DNA of 64,000 nucleotides, from contig PWMU01000079.1 in the NCBI GenBank assembly GCA_003558065.1, positions 18,295 through 82,294 of the forward strand. Direction: 5' to 3'. The DNA comes from Opitutia bacterium. GTDB lineage: Bacteria; Verrucomicrobiota; Verrucomicrobiia; Opitutales; T3Sed10-336. The position numbers and the translations under genes were made by a program. Shown here piece after piece: positions 27,872 through 36,199 of the stretch (positions within the stretch are counted from its first letter, which is position 1; the number at the start of each line of letters is the position of its first letter). The notes below the pieces were generated by a model. The model saw only the letters and a list, made by a program, of their open reading frames with translations, was not told the DNA's origin and did not search any database.

Positions 27872-27997
27872 TTTTTCGAAAACTTGATAAAGGGGAGTAT
27901 CTTCGCCTGAGAGTAACAGGCGGCTTCGCCGAAATTAGTAAATCGACATGCAGCCTGTCCCCGGTAGAAACGACGGATAACCCTTGTCCGCGAAATT

Positions 27998-29575
27998 ATG
28001 AACACCATCAAATACCTTCTTGTCCTCGGATTGCTGGCGGCCGGCATCAGTTCAGCCTCTTCGGCGAATGAGCGCTACGATGTGATATTCAGGGGCGGCA
28101 ACGTTTACGACGGTTCGGGCACTCCCTGGATTCGCTCGGATATTGCCGTAAGCGGCGACCGGATTGCGGCGATGGGAGACCTTGCCGGGGCGGAGGCCGA
28201 ACGGGTGGTCGAGGCGCGGGGGCTTATCCTGGCCCCCGGGTTTATCGACACCCATTCCCACGCGTCGCGGGGACTGGCCGACGAAGGGCTCAGTCGGGCC
28301 CACGCCCTGTTGGCGCAGGGAGTGACTTCGGTTTTCGTGAATCCGGACGGCAGCGGGGCCGTGGATCTGGAGGCACAGCAGGAATCGTTTCTGGAACACG
28401 GTCTGGGAGTCAACGTGGCCCAGTTCGTCCCGCACGGATCGGTAAGGCGGCGGGTTATGGGGACGGAGGATCGCGAGGCGAGCGACGACGAGCTGGACGA
28501 GATGCGGGCTCTGGTCGAGAAAGGCATGGAGGCCGGGGCGTTCGGGCTGTCTTCCGGGCTGTTCTACGTTCCGGGCAGCTATTCGCCGACCGGCGAAGTG
28601 ATCGAACTCGCCCGGGTGGCTTCGCGCTACGGGGGCGCCTACCAGAGTCATATTCGCGACGAGGCCGATTATACCGTGGGTGTGGTGGCGTCGGTGGATG
28701 AAGTGATCGAAATCGCGCGCGAAGCGGAGCTGCCGGGCATTGTCACCCACATCAAGGTCCTCGGGCCGCGAGTCTGGGGCTATTCGGCCGCGCTGGTTCA
28801 CCGAATCGAGCGGGCCCGCGAAGACGGGGTCGAGATCTTTGCGGACCAGTACCCGTACACCGCATCGGCAACCAGCCTGTCGGCGGCGTTGATGCCGCAT
28901 TGGGCGCGCGAGGGAGGGCGTTCCGGCATGCTGGAACGAATGGAGGATCCGGACGACCGCGAACGGATTCGCCGGGATATTCTCGACAACCTGGATCGTC
29001 GCGGCGGGGCGGACCGAATTCAAATTCGCAGTTTCAGCCAGGACAGCTCCCTCGAGGGCTTATTGCTGTCGGAAGTTTCGCAACGGCGCGGAATCGACCC
29101 GGCGGACGCGGTGCTCGACCTGCTCCAAGAGGGAAGCCCGGGGATCGTCTCCCACAACATGCACGACGCGGATGTCGCCCGGCTGATGCGCCAGTCCTGG
29201 ACCATGACCGCCTCGGACGGCGGGCTGTCGGAATTGGGTCGCGGGGTGCCGCACCCGCGGCAGTACGGGACGTTTCCCCGCAAGCTGCGCAAGTACGCCA
29301 TGGAGGACGGCGTGGTCGATTTTCCGTTCGCGATCCGGAGCATGACCGCCATGCCGGCCCTGGTGTACCGGGTCCGGGATCGCGGCGTCCTGCGCGAAGG
29401 AGCCTATGCGGACATCGTCGTTTTCAACAAAGAGGAGCTCAACGATCCCGCGACCTTCACCGACCCCCACCATCTCGCCGAAGGCATGGTCCATGTCCTG
29501 GTCAACGGGGAATTCGCCGTCGACGACGGTGAGTTTGCCGACGCGATGAGCGGGCGCGTGCTCCGGCGCCGGTAG
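27998..29575 (+). CDS. Exported D-aminoacylase (N-acyl-D-amino-acid deacylase)
   Basis: The 525-residue amidohydrolase starts with a signal peptide (MNTIKYLLVLGLLAAGISS, cleavage near SSA|NE). The metal-dependent TIM-barrel signature follows: GLILAPGFIDTHSHAS (His86, His88), FGLSSGLFYVPG, QSHIRDEADY, PGIVTHIKV, SDGG (the metal-binding Asp) and HPRQYGTFPR. The C-terminal amidohydrolase strand GAYADIVVFN closes the composite fold. It releases free D-amino acids from N-acyl forms or acts on related dipeptides; a periplasmic site is inferred from the signal peptide. It stands alone, convergent with mnmA. Confidence 0.9.
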   Translation: MNTIKYLLVLGLLAAGISSASSANERYDVIFRGGNVYDGSGTPWIRSDIAVSGDRIAAMGDLAGAEAERVVEARGLILAPGFIDTHSHASRGLADEGLSRAHALLAQGVTSVFVNPDGSGAVDLEAQQESFLEHGLGVNVAQFVPHGSVRRRVMGTEDREASDDELDEMRALVEKGMEAGAFGLSSGLFYVPGSYSPTGEVIELARVASRYGGAYQSHIRDEADYTVGVVASVDEVIEIAREAELPGIVTHIKVLGPRVWGYSAALVHRIERAREDGVEIFADQYPYTASATSLSAALMPHWAREGGRSGMLERMEDPDDRERIRRDILDNLDRRGGADRIQIRSFSQDSSLEGLLLSEVSQRRGIDPADAVLDLLQEGSPGIVSHNMHDADVARLMRQSWTMTASDGGLSELGRGVPHPRQYGTFPRKLRKYAMEDGVVDFPFAIRSMTAMPALVYRVRDRGVLREGAYADIVVFNKEELNDPATFTDPHHLAEGMVHVLVNGEFAVDDGEFADAMSGRVLRRR

Positions 29576-29693
29576 GGAGAGAGGGAGCGAAGACGCGAAA
29601 GAGCGAAGAGGCGGGGTCTCCCTTTTCCGTCTGCGGGAACCGGTTTATCCCGCGATTGGCCGAACCACGCCAGGCGTGGCCGTCCACCCTCGT

Positions 29694-30779
29694 TCATCCG
29701 TGGATCGTCTCGTACACGCCGCCGCCGAGCAGGGGGTCGCCGCGGTAGAGGGCGAGAATCTGGCCCGGAGCAAGGGCGCGCTGGGGCCGGTCGAAGACGA
29801 CGTGCGCCTTGCCGTCCTCAAGCGGGGTAAAGGTGATGTCCTGTGCGGGATCCAGGTAGCGGGGACGCGCTTCCAGGCGGGCGGCCTTCCTCACCCGTTC
29901 TCCCGCGAAGGAAAGTTCGCGCACCGTGACCTCGCTCGCGTAGAGGCCCGGAGAGTCCGGCCGGTCAAAGGCGACAATGAGGCGGTTCCGTTCGCTGTCT
30001 TTGCCGACGACCACAAAATATTCGTTGTCGGTGTTGGAGGGAACACCGATGCCCCGGCGCTGGCCGACTGTGTAAAAGTGGAGGCCCCGGTGAGTGCCCA
30101 GCACGCGTCCGGCAGTATCGACGATCTCGCCGGGATTATCCGGAATATAATGCGCGAGGAAATCCTGCATTCGGATGTTGCCGATGAAACAGATGCCCTG
30201 GCTGTCCTTCTTGCCGGCGTTGGGGAGGTGGTGCCGGTGCGCGAGATCGCGGACTTCTGCCTTGGTCAGGTGACCGATCGGGAAGACCGCGTGTTCGAGC
30301 TGCTCCGGGCGCATCATGGCTAAAAAGTACGACTGATCCTTTCTTTCATCACGGCCGCGGAGCAGACTCCATCCCCCTTCCGGATTCTCAACCTTCCGCG
30401 CGTAATGGCCCGTCGCTACCGCATCGAATCCCTCCCTGCGGGCGTAATCGAGAAAGACGCCGAACTTGATCTCCCGGTTGCACATGACATCCGGATTCGG
30501 CGTGAGGCCCTGGTGGTACCCTTGCAGCAGGTAGTCGACGATGCGGGTGCGGTACTCGTCCATCAGGTTGACCACCCGAAACTCGATCCCGAGGGTCTCC
30601 GCCGCCGCACGGGCGCCCTCGATATCCTGCCTCCAGGGACAATCACCGCGTATTTGTTCCTCGTCGTTGATCCAGTTCTTCATGTAGGCGCCGACGACGG
30701 GCAGTCCCTGCTGTTTGAGCAGGAGGGCGGCGACGCTGCTGTCCACGCCGCCGGACATGGCTATCAGTATCTTCTGCAT
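29694..30779 (-). CDS. mnmA: tRNA-specific 2-thiouridylase
   Basis: MnmA thiolates U34 of tRNA-Lys, -Glu and -Gln. The 361-residue protein has the ATP-pyrophosphatase PP-loop SGGVDSS (9-15), the catalytic Cys100 in NPDVMCN, and the second catalytic Cys197 in [12 protein letters not shown]. It also has the family motifs [12 protein letters not shown] and [12 protein letters not shown]. The C-terminal beta-barrel is complete, and the length is normal. The ATG at 30779 gives the standard N-terminus. The gene sits between the unrelated D-aminoacylase and DUF1080 genes. Confidence 0.97.
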   Translation of the reverse strand: MQKILIAMSGGVDSSVAALLLKQQGLPVVGAYMKNWINDEEQIRGDCPWRQDIEGARAAAETLGIEFRVVNLMDEYRTRIVDYLLQGYHQGLTPNPDVMCNREIKFGVFLDYARREGFDAVATGHYARKVENPEGGWSLLRGRDERKDQSYFLAMMRPEQLEHAVFPIGHLTKAEVRDLAHRHHLPNAGKKDSQGICFIGNIRMQDFLAHYIPDNPGEIVDTAGRVLGTHRGLHFYTVGQRRGIGVPSNTDNEYFVVVGKDSERNRLIVAFDRPDSPGLYASEVTVRELSFAGERVRKAARLEARPRYLDPAQDITFTPLEDGKAHVVFDRPQRALAPGQILALYRGDPLLGGGVYETIHG

Positions 30780-30944
30780 GGCGAAGCGGTCAAAAACGTG
30801 AGTCTGGCGGTCTGTCGGCGAAGCCCGACAAACCCCTGGTCACAAGGTTGAATCGGTTTCATGCGGTTGCAATCCCGGAACAATGAATTCTCCTGTCATG
30901 AGCGGGCGCTTTCGAAAGGTCCCTCGCAGTCATCCCGTTTTGCC

Positions 30945-30972
30945 TTGAACCCGGGACCGGGAACCTTGAACC
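30945..30972. repeat. Four tandem degenerate heptads
   Basis: TTGAACC, CGGGACC, GGGAACC and TTGAACC follow each other without a gap just before the DUF1080 gene. The pattern resembles the ACC-ending heptads at 1573-1593. Confidence 0.5.
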
Positions 30973-31001
30973 TGTCGTGGAGCCAGCGAAAGGAGTTTCT
31001 T

Positions 31002-31775
31002 ATGCGACGTCACATCTGTCTTCCCCTCACTCTTGCACTCACCCTGACCCTTGCGGCGGTCAATGGAGTTTTCGCCGCCGGCGAGGATCGGAATCCGCTC
31101 AATCACGAGATCCATGATCCGGACCGGCCCCAGCCGCCGGTCGTCGATCCGGGGCCGGCAGGTCCGCCGGTGCCGGCGCCTTCCGACGCGGTTGTGCTGT
31201 TCGACGGGTCGGGATTCGACGACTGGGAGGCCATGGACGGTTCGGAAGCCGGATGGGAACTCGTCGACGGCCTGATGCAGGTCGTTCCGGGGGCGGGGGA
31301 CATTCGGACCAAGCGTACCTTCGGCGACATCCAGCTGCACGTCGAGTTCAAGACGTATCCCGATTCGCCCGGCAGCGGGCAGAGCCGGAGCAACAGCGGC
31401 GTTTTCATCGGACCCTATGAAGTTCAGGTGCTCGACTCCTACGAAAACGAAACGTATCCCGACGGCATGAACGCGTCGATCTACGGACAGTACCCGCCGC
31501 TGGTCAACGCTTCCCGCCCGCCCGGCGAGTGGCAGTTTTACGACATCGTTTACCGGGCGCCGGAATTTGATGAAGACGGGGAGGTTGCCCGTCCGGCCCG
31601 CCTGACCGTTTTTCACAATAACGTCCTCGTCCAGGACAATGAGGAGTTGGTCGGTCCCACTTCCCACCGGCAGCGCCAGTCCTACAGCCCGCACGGAGAC
31701 GTGCCCATCCGTCTTCAGGACCACCGCGACGACCCGATTCATTTCCGGAACATCTGGCTCCGCGAGCTCAACTGA
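31002..31775 (+). CDS. Secreted DUF1080 (3-keto-disaccharide hydrolase) domain protein
   Basis: The ATG at 31002 is chosen because AAGGAG sits seven bases before it and a signal peptide follows (MRRHICLPLTLALTLTLAAV, cleavage near VFA|AG). The 257-residue product has a Pro-rich linker and a single DUF1080 jelly-roll domain: VLFDGSGFDDWE, GWELVDGLMQVVPG, DIQLHVEFKTY, SNSGVFIGPYEVQVLDS, YGQYPPLVNA, PPGEWQFYDIVYRAP and PIRLQDHRDDPIHFRNIWLREL. Relatives include 3-keto-glucoside hydrolases. Such proteins are abundant in Verrucomicrobiota; the true substrate is not visible. Confidence 0.92.
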   Translation: MRRHICLPLTLALTLTLAAVNGVFAAGEDRNPLNHEIHDPDRPQPPVVDPGPAGPPVPAPSDAVVLFDGSGFDDWEAMDGSEAGWELVDGLMQVVPGAGDIRTKRTFGDIQLHVEFKTYPDSPGSGQSRSNSGVFIGPYEVQVLDSYENETYPDGMNASIYGQYPPLVNASRPPGEWQFYDIVYRAPEFDEDGEVARPARLTVFHNNVLVQDNEELVGPTSHRQRQSYSPHGDVPIRLQDHRDDPIHFRNIWLRELN

Positions 31776-31850
31776 CCCGCGGTGTCGCGCGGAGGAAGGA
31801 GCGAGTTTCACCGGCGGGGCTGGCGGGAATGGCCGGTTAAGGCGCTGGAT

Positions 31851-31886
31851 CGAAGTAGCTTGGGCTTCCTGCCTGAGACAACACGC
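31851..31886 (-). repeat. Dispersed intergenic motif, copy 1
   Basis: Read on the minus strand this gives GCGTGTTGTCTCAGGCAGG, then AAGCCCAAGCTACTTCG. A near-identical motif lies at 46804-46843 on the plus strand, with about 30 of 36 alignable bases equal (counted by eye). Confidence 0.55.
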
Positions 31887-31954
31887 AACTCGAGGGAATG
31901 CCACTCGGATAAGCGTGTAGATCGATGAAAGGATGGGTGCCGAAGGCACAACGG

Positions 31955-32060
31955 ACACACCCCACCGCTCTAGCGAGCGGTCCTTCCCCTCTCCAGAGGG
32001 TAATCCTTGAAAATTCCCCTCTGGAGAGGGGGGACCAGGCACCAGCATGGTGGGGTGTGT
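31955..32060. repeat. REP-like inverted-repeat element
   Basis: The element opens ACACACCCCA and closes TGGGGTGTGT, an exact 10-bp inverted match. Inner arms CCCCTCTCCAGAGG and CCTCTGGAGAGGGG also pair. A partial copy is at 27833. It is a candidate small non-autonomous palindromic element; a RAYT remnant lies 6.6 kb away. Confidence 0.7.
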
Positions 32061-32119
32061 CGCCGAACCGGCCTGAATATCCCACTCTCCATAAGCCCAA
32101 TCCCTCCGATCAAGCCCCC

Positions 32120-32167
32120 TAGCAGCCCGTCGGACTTAGGCTACCGCCCAAGTCCGACGGGCTGCTA
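32120..32167. repeat. Perfect 18-bp palindrome (REP-like hairpin)
   Basis: TAGCAGCCCGTCGGACTT (32120-32137) pairs perfectly with 32150-32167 across a 12-base loop, a very stable hairpin. The right arm supplies the TAG stop codon of the TetR gene on the minus strand. It could serve as an RNA 3' end for that gene even though no T-run follows; its sequence looks like a REP element. Confidence 0.75.
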
Positions 32168-32812
32168 GAGGGGGGTCACTTCCTTTTCGCCGGCGTGAAT
32201 GCCTTCCTGGACCAGTTTGATGATGTGGTCGATGCCTTCGTCCAGGGTTTCGGGGGCGCCCAAATCCATGCTCAGGGATTGCGAGAGGGTGTGACGGTTG
32301 GAAAAATAGATCAGGCACAGCCCGATCAGGTTGATGAGCAGGTGCCGGGCGTCCAGATTGCTCCGGAGTTTGCCTTCGTCGATCCCGCGCTGGATCGCTT
32401 CGTTCAATTTCGTCAGGATCGGATTCTTGACCTCCGTGAGCTGAGCGCCTTCGATGCCGTGCCCCTGGTTCAGATTCTCCCACAGCAGCAATTTAACGAA
32501 TTCGGAGTTGGTCTGGAGGAAGTGAAAATATTCCTTGATGATTGAGGCAAGCAACGCCTCGAGGCCGTCCTTATGCTCCGACAACTCCAACTCAATATCC
32601 CCCAGGCGTCCGAATACCAGCCGCAGCGAGGCCTGATAAAGACGCTCCTTGCTGCCGAAGTAATGGTAAACCATCCGCTTGTTGATCCGGGCTTCGTTGA
32701 CGATGGCATCGACCGTGGTCCCGGCGAATCCGCGTTCGGCAAAAAGCCGCGTCGCGATCTCAAGCAGTTTTTCCTTGGTCCGCTTACCCTTTTTGTCTTT
32801 CTTTTCCACCAT
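32165..32812 (-). CDS. TetR-family transcriptional regulator
   Basis: The 215-residue repressor starts at the ATG at 32812 (MVEKKDKKGKRTKEK). The N-terminal helix-turn-helix is textbook TetR: LLEIATRLFAERGFAGTTVDAIVNEARINKRMVYHYFGSKERLY (about 17-60 in outline). The C-terminal effector domain (TetR_C, Leu-rich helices) is complete. It is divergent from the five-gene operon at 32897 with only 84 bases between the starts, so it most likely controls that operon and itself; the ligand is unknown. The stop codon lies inside a REP-like palindrome. A frame upstream to 33883 is open only by chance. Confidence 0.93.
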   Translation of the reverse strand: MVEKKDKKGKRTKEKLLEIATRLFAERGFAGTTVDAIVNEARINKRMVYHYFGSKERLYQASLRLVFGRLGDIELELSEHKDGLEALLASIIKEYFHFLQTNSEFVKLLLWENLNQGHGIEGAQLTEVKNPILTKLNEAIQRGIDEGKLRSNLDARHLLINLIGLCLIYFSNRHTLSQSLSMDLGAPETLDEGIDHIIKLVQEGIHAGEKEVTPL

Positions 32813-32896
32813 AAAAACCTTGCCACCGAATCGGAGAAGAGTAACCGTATGGTTACAAATGAGGCGCTGTGAGCTCAGAAAAAGGAAAAAGTAGTT

Positions 32897-33910
32897 ATGA
32901 CCCACGAGGAAATCGATGAAATTTTTGCCCGGCCGACGCCGGGTGCCCTGGAGGCGCTCAAAGGTCTTGAGGGAGACGTGATGCTCCTCGGGGTGGCCGG
33001 GAAAATGGGATTGTCCACCGCGCTGATGCTGCGCCGGGCATTCGACGAGTTGGGGAAGAAAAACGGGATCTACGGGGTTTCGCGATTCTCCGATGCCGCT
33101 ACCCGGGAGCGTCTGGAGGGTTACGGGGTCCGAACAATCCGGGCCGATTTGATCGAGCGTGACGAGGTCGAGGCGCTTCCGGAGTGTCCCAATGTGCTCT
33201 TTCTGGCCGGACACAAGTTCGGGGCCGGGAGTCAGCCGGATCTGAGCTGGGCGATGAATGCGGTGGTTCCGGCCTACGTTGCCGAGCATTACAAGCGGTC
33301 CCGCATCGTCGCTTTTTCCACGGGCTGTGTTTATCCGTTTGTGCCTGTGGACAGCTCCGGATCGACGGAAGAGGACGAGATCGGGCCGGTCGGCGACTAC
33401 GCGAACTCCTGCGTCGGACGCGAACGGATTTTCACTTATTTCTCCCGCAAGCACGGGACTCCGGTGGCCCTCTTCCGTTTGAATTACGCCATCGATTTGC
33501 GCTACGGGGTTTTGGTGGATATCGCCCAGAAGGTGCTGGCCGGTGAGCCGGTGGATGTGAGTACGGGCTACGTCAACATCATCTGGCAGGGCGATGCGAT
33601 CGCCCGTTCCCTGCAGTGTTTCGAACACGCCGTGTCGCCTCCGTTCGTAATCAATGTGACCGGCCCCGAGGTGCTCAAGGTGCGCGATCTCGCCGCCCGT
33701 TTCGGGGAGATTTTCGGAAAGACACCGGAGATCACGGGGACCGAATCCGAAACCGCGTGGTTGAGCAATCCCGCTAAATCGATCGATTTGTTCGGTCCGC
33801 TTACGGTCAGTGTCGACGAAATGATCCACAAGGTCGCCGATCACCTGCGTAACGGCGGGCCCGTCCTCGACAAACCCACTCACTTTGAAAGTCGCAGCGG
33901 CAAATTCTAG
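32897..33910 (+). CDS. NAD-dependent epimerase/dehydrogenase-like protein
   Basis: First gene of an apparent five-gene operon. The 337-residue protein has a Rossmann glycine motif LLGVAGKMG (31-38) and an extended-SDR layout (FLAGHKFG, AFSTGCVYPF, NVTGPE). The expected YxxxK reads Y168-ANS-C172, so the active-site Lys is replaced by Cys, followed by VGRERIF. That variant seems to be shared by a subfamily paired with DapA-like genes in related bacteria (from memory, not checked). Catalysis may use another residue, or the protein may be an oxidoreductase with a shifted mechanism. The aldolase gene starts five bases after its stop. Confidence 0.8.
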   Translation: MTHEEIDEIFARPTPGALEALKGLEGDVMLLGVAGKMGLSTALMLRRAFDELGKKNGIYGVSRFSDAATRERLEGYGVRTIRADLIERDEVEALPECPNVLFLAGHKFGAGSQPDLSWAMNAVVPAYVAEHYKRSRIVAFSTGCVYPFVPVDSSGSTEEDEIGPVGDYANSCVGRERIFTYFSRKHGTPVALFRLNYAIDLRYGVLVDIAQKVLAGEPVDVSTGYVNIIWQGDAIARSLQCFEHAVSPPFVINVTGPEVLKVRDLAARFGEIFGKTPEITGTESETAWLSNPAKSIDLFGPLTVSVDEMIHKVADHLRNGGPVLDKPTHFESRSGKF

Positions 33911-33915
33911 CAGTT

Positions 33916-34962
33916 ATGAACCTACGTAATCACTTCGCCCAGGGCCACGTCATCCCGGCCTACCCGCTGGCTCTCGATGAGAATCGCAAGTTGTCCGAAA
34001 AGCACCAGCGTGCGCTCGCCCGTTATTATTTTCACGCGGGGTGCGGCGGCCTGGCGGTCGGGGTTCATTCGACCCAGTTCGAGATCCGCGAACCGGGGCA
34101 CGCTCTGTTTGAGCCCGTACTGAGAATCGCCTCCGAGACTCTCGACGCCGAGCTCGGCGACCACCCTCGGGATTTTGTCAAGATCGCCGGGATCTGCGGG
34201 GACGCCGCCCAGGCTGTGAAGGAAGGGGAGCTGGCCGTCGGGCTCGGCTACCAGGCCGGTCTGCTCAGCCTGACCGCGGTCAAGGAACGCCCCCTGCCCG
34301 AGATTCTGGAGCATTGCCGCCAGGTGGCCGAAGTGCTGCCGGTGATCGGGTTCTATCTGCAGCCGGCGGTGGGCGGCCGTGTGTTTCCCTACGCCTTCTG
34401 GCGGGAGTTCATGGAGATCGAAAACGTGGTGGCGGTCAAGATCGCCCCGTTCAACCGCTACCTGACCCAGGATGTGGTGCGGGCGGCCGTTGAGGCGGGC
34501 CGGGACGATATCTCGCTGTATACCGGAAACGACGACAACATCATTGTCGACCTCCTGACCCGATTTGCCTTTCAGACGCCCGGCGGCCCGAAAACGCGGA
34601 TCATCGACGGAGGCCTGCTCGGACAGTGGGGTGTGTGGACCCGGAAAGCCGTGCTTCTGCTCGAAGAAATCAAGAAGGCGCGGCAGGAAGAGACTCTCGG
34701 CGCCGACTGGCTGACCCGCAACGCCGCGCTCACCGATATCAACGCCGCCGTCTTTGACGCGGCGAACGGCTTTGCCGGGGTGATTCCCGGGATCCACGAA
34801 GTTCTCCGGCGCCAGGGCCTGCTTCCCGGCACCTGGTGTCTCAATCCGGATGAGAAGCTGTCTCCGGGGCAGTCGGAGGAGATCGACCGGGTCGCCCGGG
34901 CGTATCCGGATTTTGTCGACGACGAGTTTGTTCGGGAGCACCTGCATGAGTGGTTGAAGTGA
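33916..34962 (+). CDS. Dihydrodipicolinate synthase-family aldolase
   Basis: The 348-residue class I aldolase of the DapA/NanA superfamily has a TIM-barrel pattern, with the Schiff-base Lys175 in NVVAVKIAPFNRY and Tyr147 in GFYLQP as the likely catalytic tyrosine. It is about 50 residues longer than DapA (about 295) and lacks the GTTGE motif; HAGCGGLAVGVHST stands in that place. So it is unlikely to be the lysine-pathway DapA and more likely cleaves or forms a 2-keto-acid sugar. The operon places it between an SDR and a threonine dehydratase, whose start overlaps this gene by 13 bases. Confidence 0.85.
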   Translation: MNLRNHFAQGHVIPAYPLALDENRKLSEKHQRALARYYFHAGCGGLAVGVHSTQFEIREPGHALFEPVLRIASETLDAELGDHPRDFVKIAGICGDAAQAVKEGELAVGLGYQAGLLSLTAVKERPLPEILEHCRQVAEVLPVIGFYLQPAVGGRVFPYAFWREFMEIENVVAVKIAPFNRYLTQDVVRAAVEAGRDDISLYTGNDDNIIVDLLTRFAFQTPGGPKTRIIDGGLLGQWGVWTRKAVLLLEEIKKARQEETLGADWLTRNAALTDINAAVFDAANGFAGVIPGIHEVLRRQGLLPGTWCLNPDEKLSPGQSEEIDRVARAYPDFVDDEFVREHLHEWLK

Positions 34963-36173
34963 TTTCACTCGACGACATCCGCGCGGCCCGCGAGGCGGTT
35001 CGCCCGCACCTGAAGAAAACACCGTGTGTGCTTTCGGAACCGTTGAGCGACCAGCTCGGGTGCCGTCTTTACTTCAAGTTCGAAAACCTGCACCGCACCG
35101 GCTCCTTTAAAGAGCGAGGGGCCTTGTATAAGCTTCTTCATCTCGACAAGGCCTACCGGGCCGCCGGAGTCGTTACCGCCAGCGCCGGCAACCACGGGCA
35201 GGCCGTTGCGTTTCACGCGACTCAGCTGGGTTTGTCGGCCGTCGTGGTGATGCCGGAGAAGACGCCGCTTGTCAAAGTCTCCTCCACCCGCCGGTGGGGT
35301 GCCGAGGTCGTCCTCCATGGCAGGAACTATGACGATGCGCTGAAAAAGGCTCACGAGATCGAGCGGGAACGCGGCAGTTTTTTCGTCCACGGCTTCGATG
35401 ACCCCGATATTATCGCAGGGCAGGGGACTCTGAGCGTCGAGCTTCACGAGGAGGAGGTGCCCTGTGACGTGATGCTCTTGCCGATCGGGGGAGGCGGGCT
35501 CATTGCCGGGAACGCCGTGGCGCTGAAAGCGCTCTATCCGAAGGCCGAGATTTACGGGGTCGAGCCGGAGAATTATCCCTCGATGAAGGAGTCTCTGGCT
35601 GCCGGACACCCGGTCGCGGTCGAGGGCTTGCCGTCTCTGGCGGACGGACTGGCGGTCAAGAGCGTCGGGAAGCTGCCTTACGAGATTGTCAGTCGCCGGG
35701 TGGATGATTTTTTCCTGGTCAGCGAGGAAGAGATTGCCAACGCCATCCTGGTCCTGCTCGAAGTCGAGAAGAGCGTGGTCGAAGGAGCCGGCGCCGCCTC
35801 GTTCGCGGCGCTTCTCAACCGGGAGGAACTGCGCCGGAAGGTGGCGGGAAAGGATGTGGTGGTTCCGCTCTGCGGCGGCAACATCGACGTCAATCTGCTC
35901 TCCAAGATCATCGACCGGGGCCTCGCCAAGGACGGAAGGCTCGGGCGTTTTCGGGTGGTGGTTCCCGACCAGCCGGGTTCGCTCACCGCCGTGACCGAGC
36001 GTATCGCCCGGGGAGGCGGCAACATCCTGGATATTTTCCATACACGGGCGCTTGCCGACACCCAGGTCGGCGAGGTGGCCATCGACGTGGTGGTCGAAAC
36101 CCGCGGTCGCGACCACCTCGAAGCGCTCAAGGGGGCGCTCACCGAGGCCGGCATCCGTCTCGAAAGCAAATAG
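34950..36173 (+). CDS. ilvA: Threonine ammonia-lyase with C-terminal ACT domain
   Basis: The PLP enzyme deaminates threonine (or serine) to a 2-keto acid. The 407 residues show the PLP Lys54 in GSFKERGA, VTASAGNHGQAVA, the phosphate-binding glycine loop LPIGGGGLIAGN, and SALADGLAV-like LADGLAVK. A single C-terminal ACT domain (about 335-405) starts RFRVVVPDQPGSL, as in the TIGR01127 branch. The GTG start at 34950 overlaps the aldolase by 13 bases; GTG at 34959 is an alternative. It is either the cell's isoleucine-pathway enzyme or a catabolic copy tied to this operon; the gene symbol reflects the family. Confidence 0.92.
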   Translation: MVEVISLDDIRAAREAVRPHLKKTPCVLSEPLSDQLGCRLYFKFENLHRTGSFKERGALYKLLHLDKAYRAAGVVTASAGNHGQAVAFHATQLGLSAVVVMPEKTPLVKVSSTRRWGAEVVLHGRNYDDALKKAHEIERERGSFFVHGFDDPDIIAGQGTLSVELHEEEVPCDVMLLPIGGGGLIAGNAVALKALYPKAEIYGVEPENYPSMKESLAAGHPVAVEGLPSLADGLAVKSVGKLPYEIVSRRVDDFFLVSEEEIANAILVLLEVEKSVVEGAGAASFAALLNREELRRKVAGKDVVVPLCGGNIDVNLLSKIIDRGLAKDGRLGRFRVVVPDQPGSLTAVTERIARGGGNILDIFHTRALADTQVGEVAIDVVVETRGRDHLEALKGALTEAGIRLESK

Positions 36174-36199
36174 CCCGACTCAGGAGCGGTAATATCTTC

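Larger units (their letters stand above)
27411..27997. other. AT-richer intergenic island with partial repeat element
   Basis: This 587-base gap is AT-richer than its surroundings between about 27560 and 27800. It holds one short unrecognised frame (27539-27799) and, at 27833-27871, a partial copy of the inverted-repeat element found at 31955-32060 (shared words: CTGGAGAGGGGGG, CCAGCATGGTGGGGTGTGT). No RNA gene is recognised. It looks like decayed mobile or accessory DNA. Confidence 0.4.
31776..32164. other. Repeat-rich intergenic region
   Basis: 389 bases with no gene but three repeat features: a dispersed motif at 31851-31886, a long inverted repeat at 31955-32060 and an 18-bp perfect palindrome at 32120-32167. 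It separates the DUF1080 gene from the TetR gene. Confidence 0.6.
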
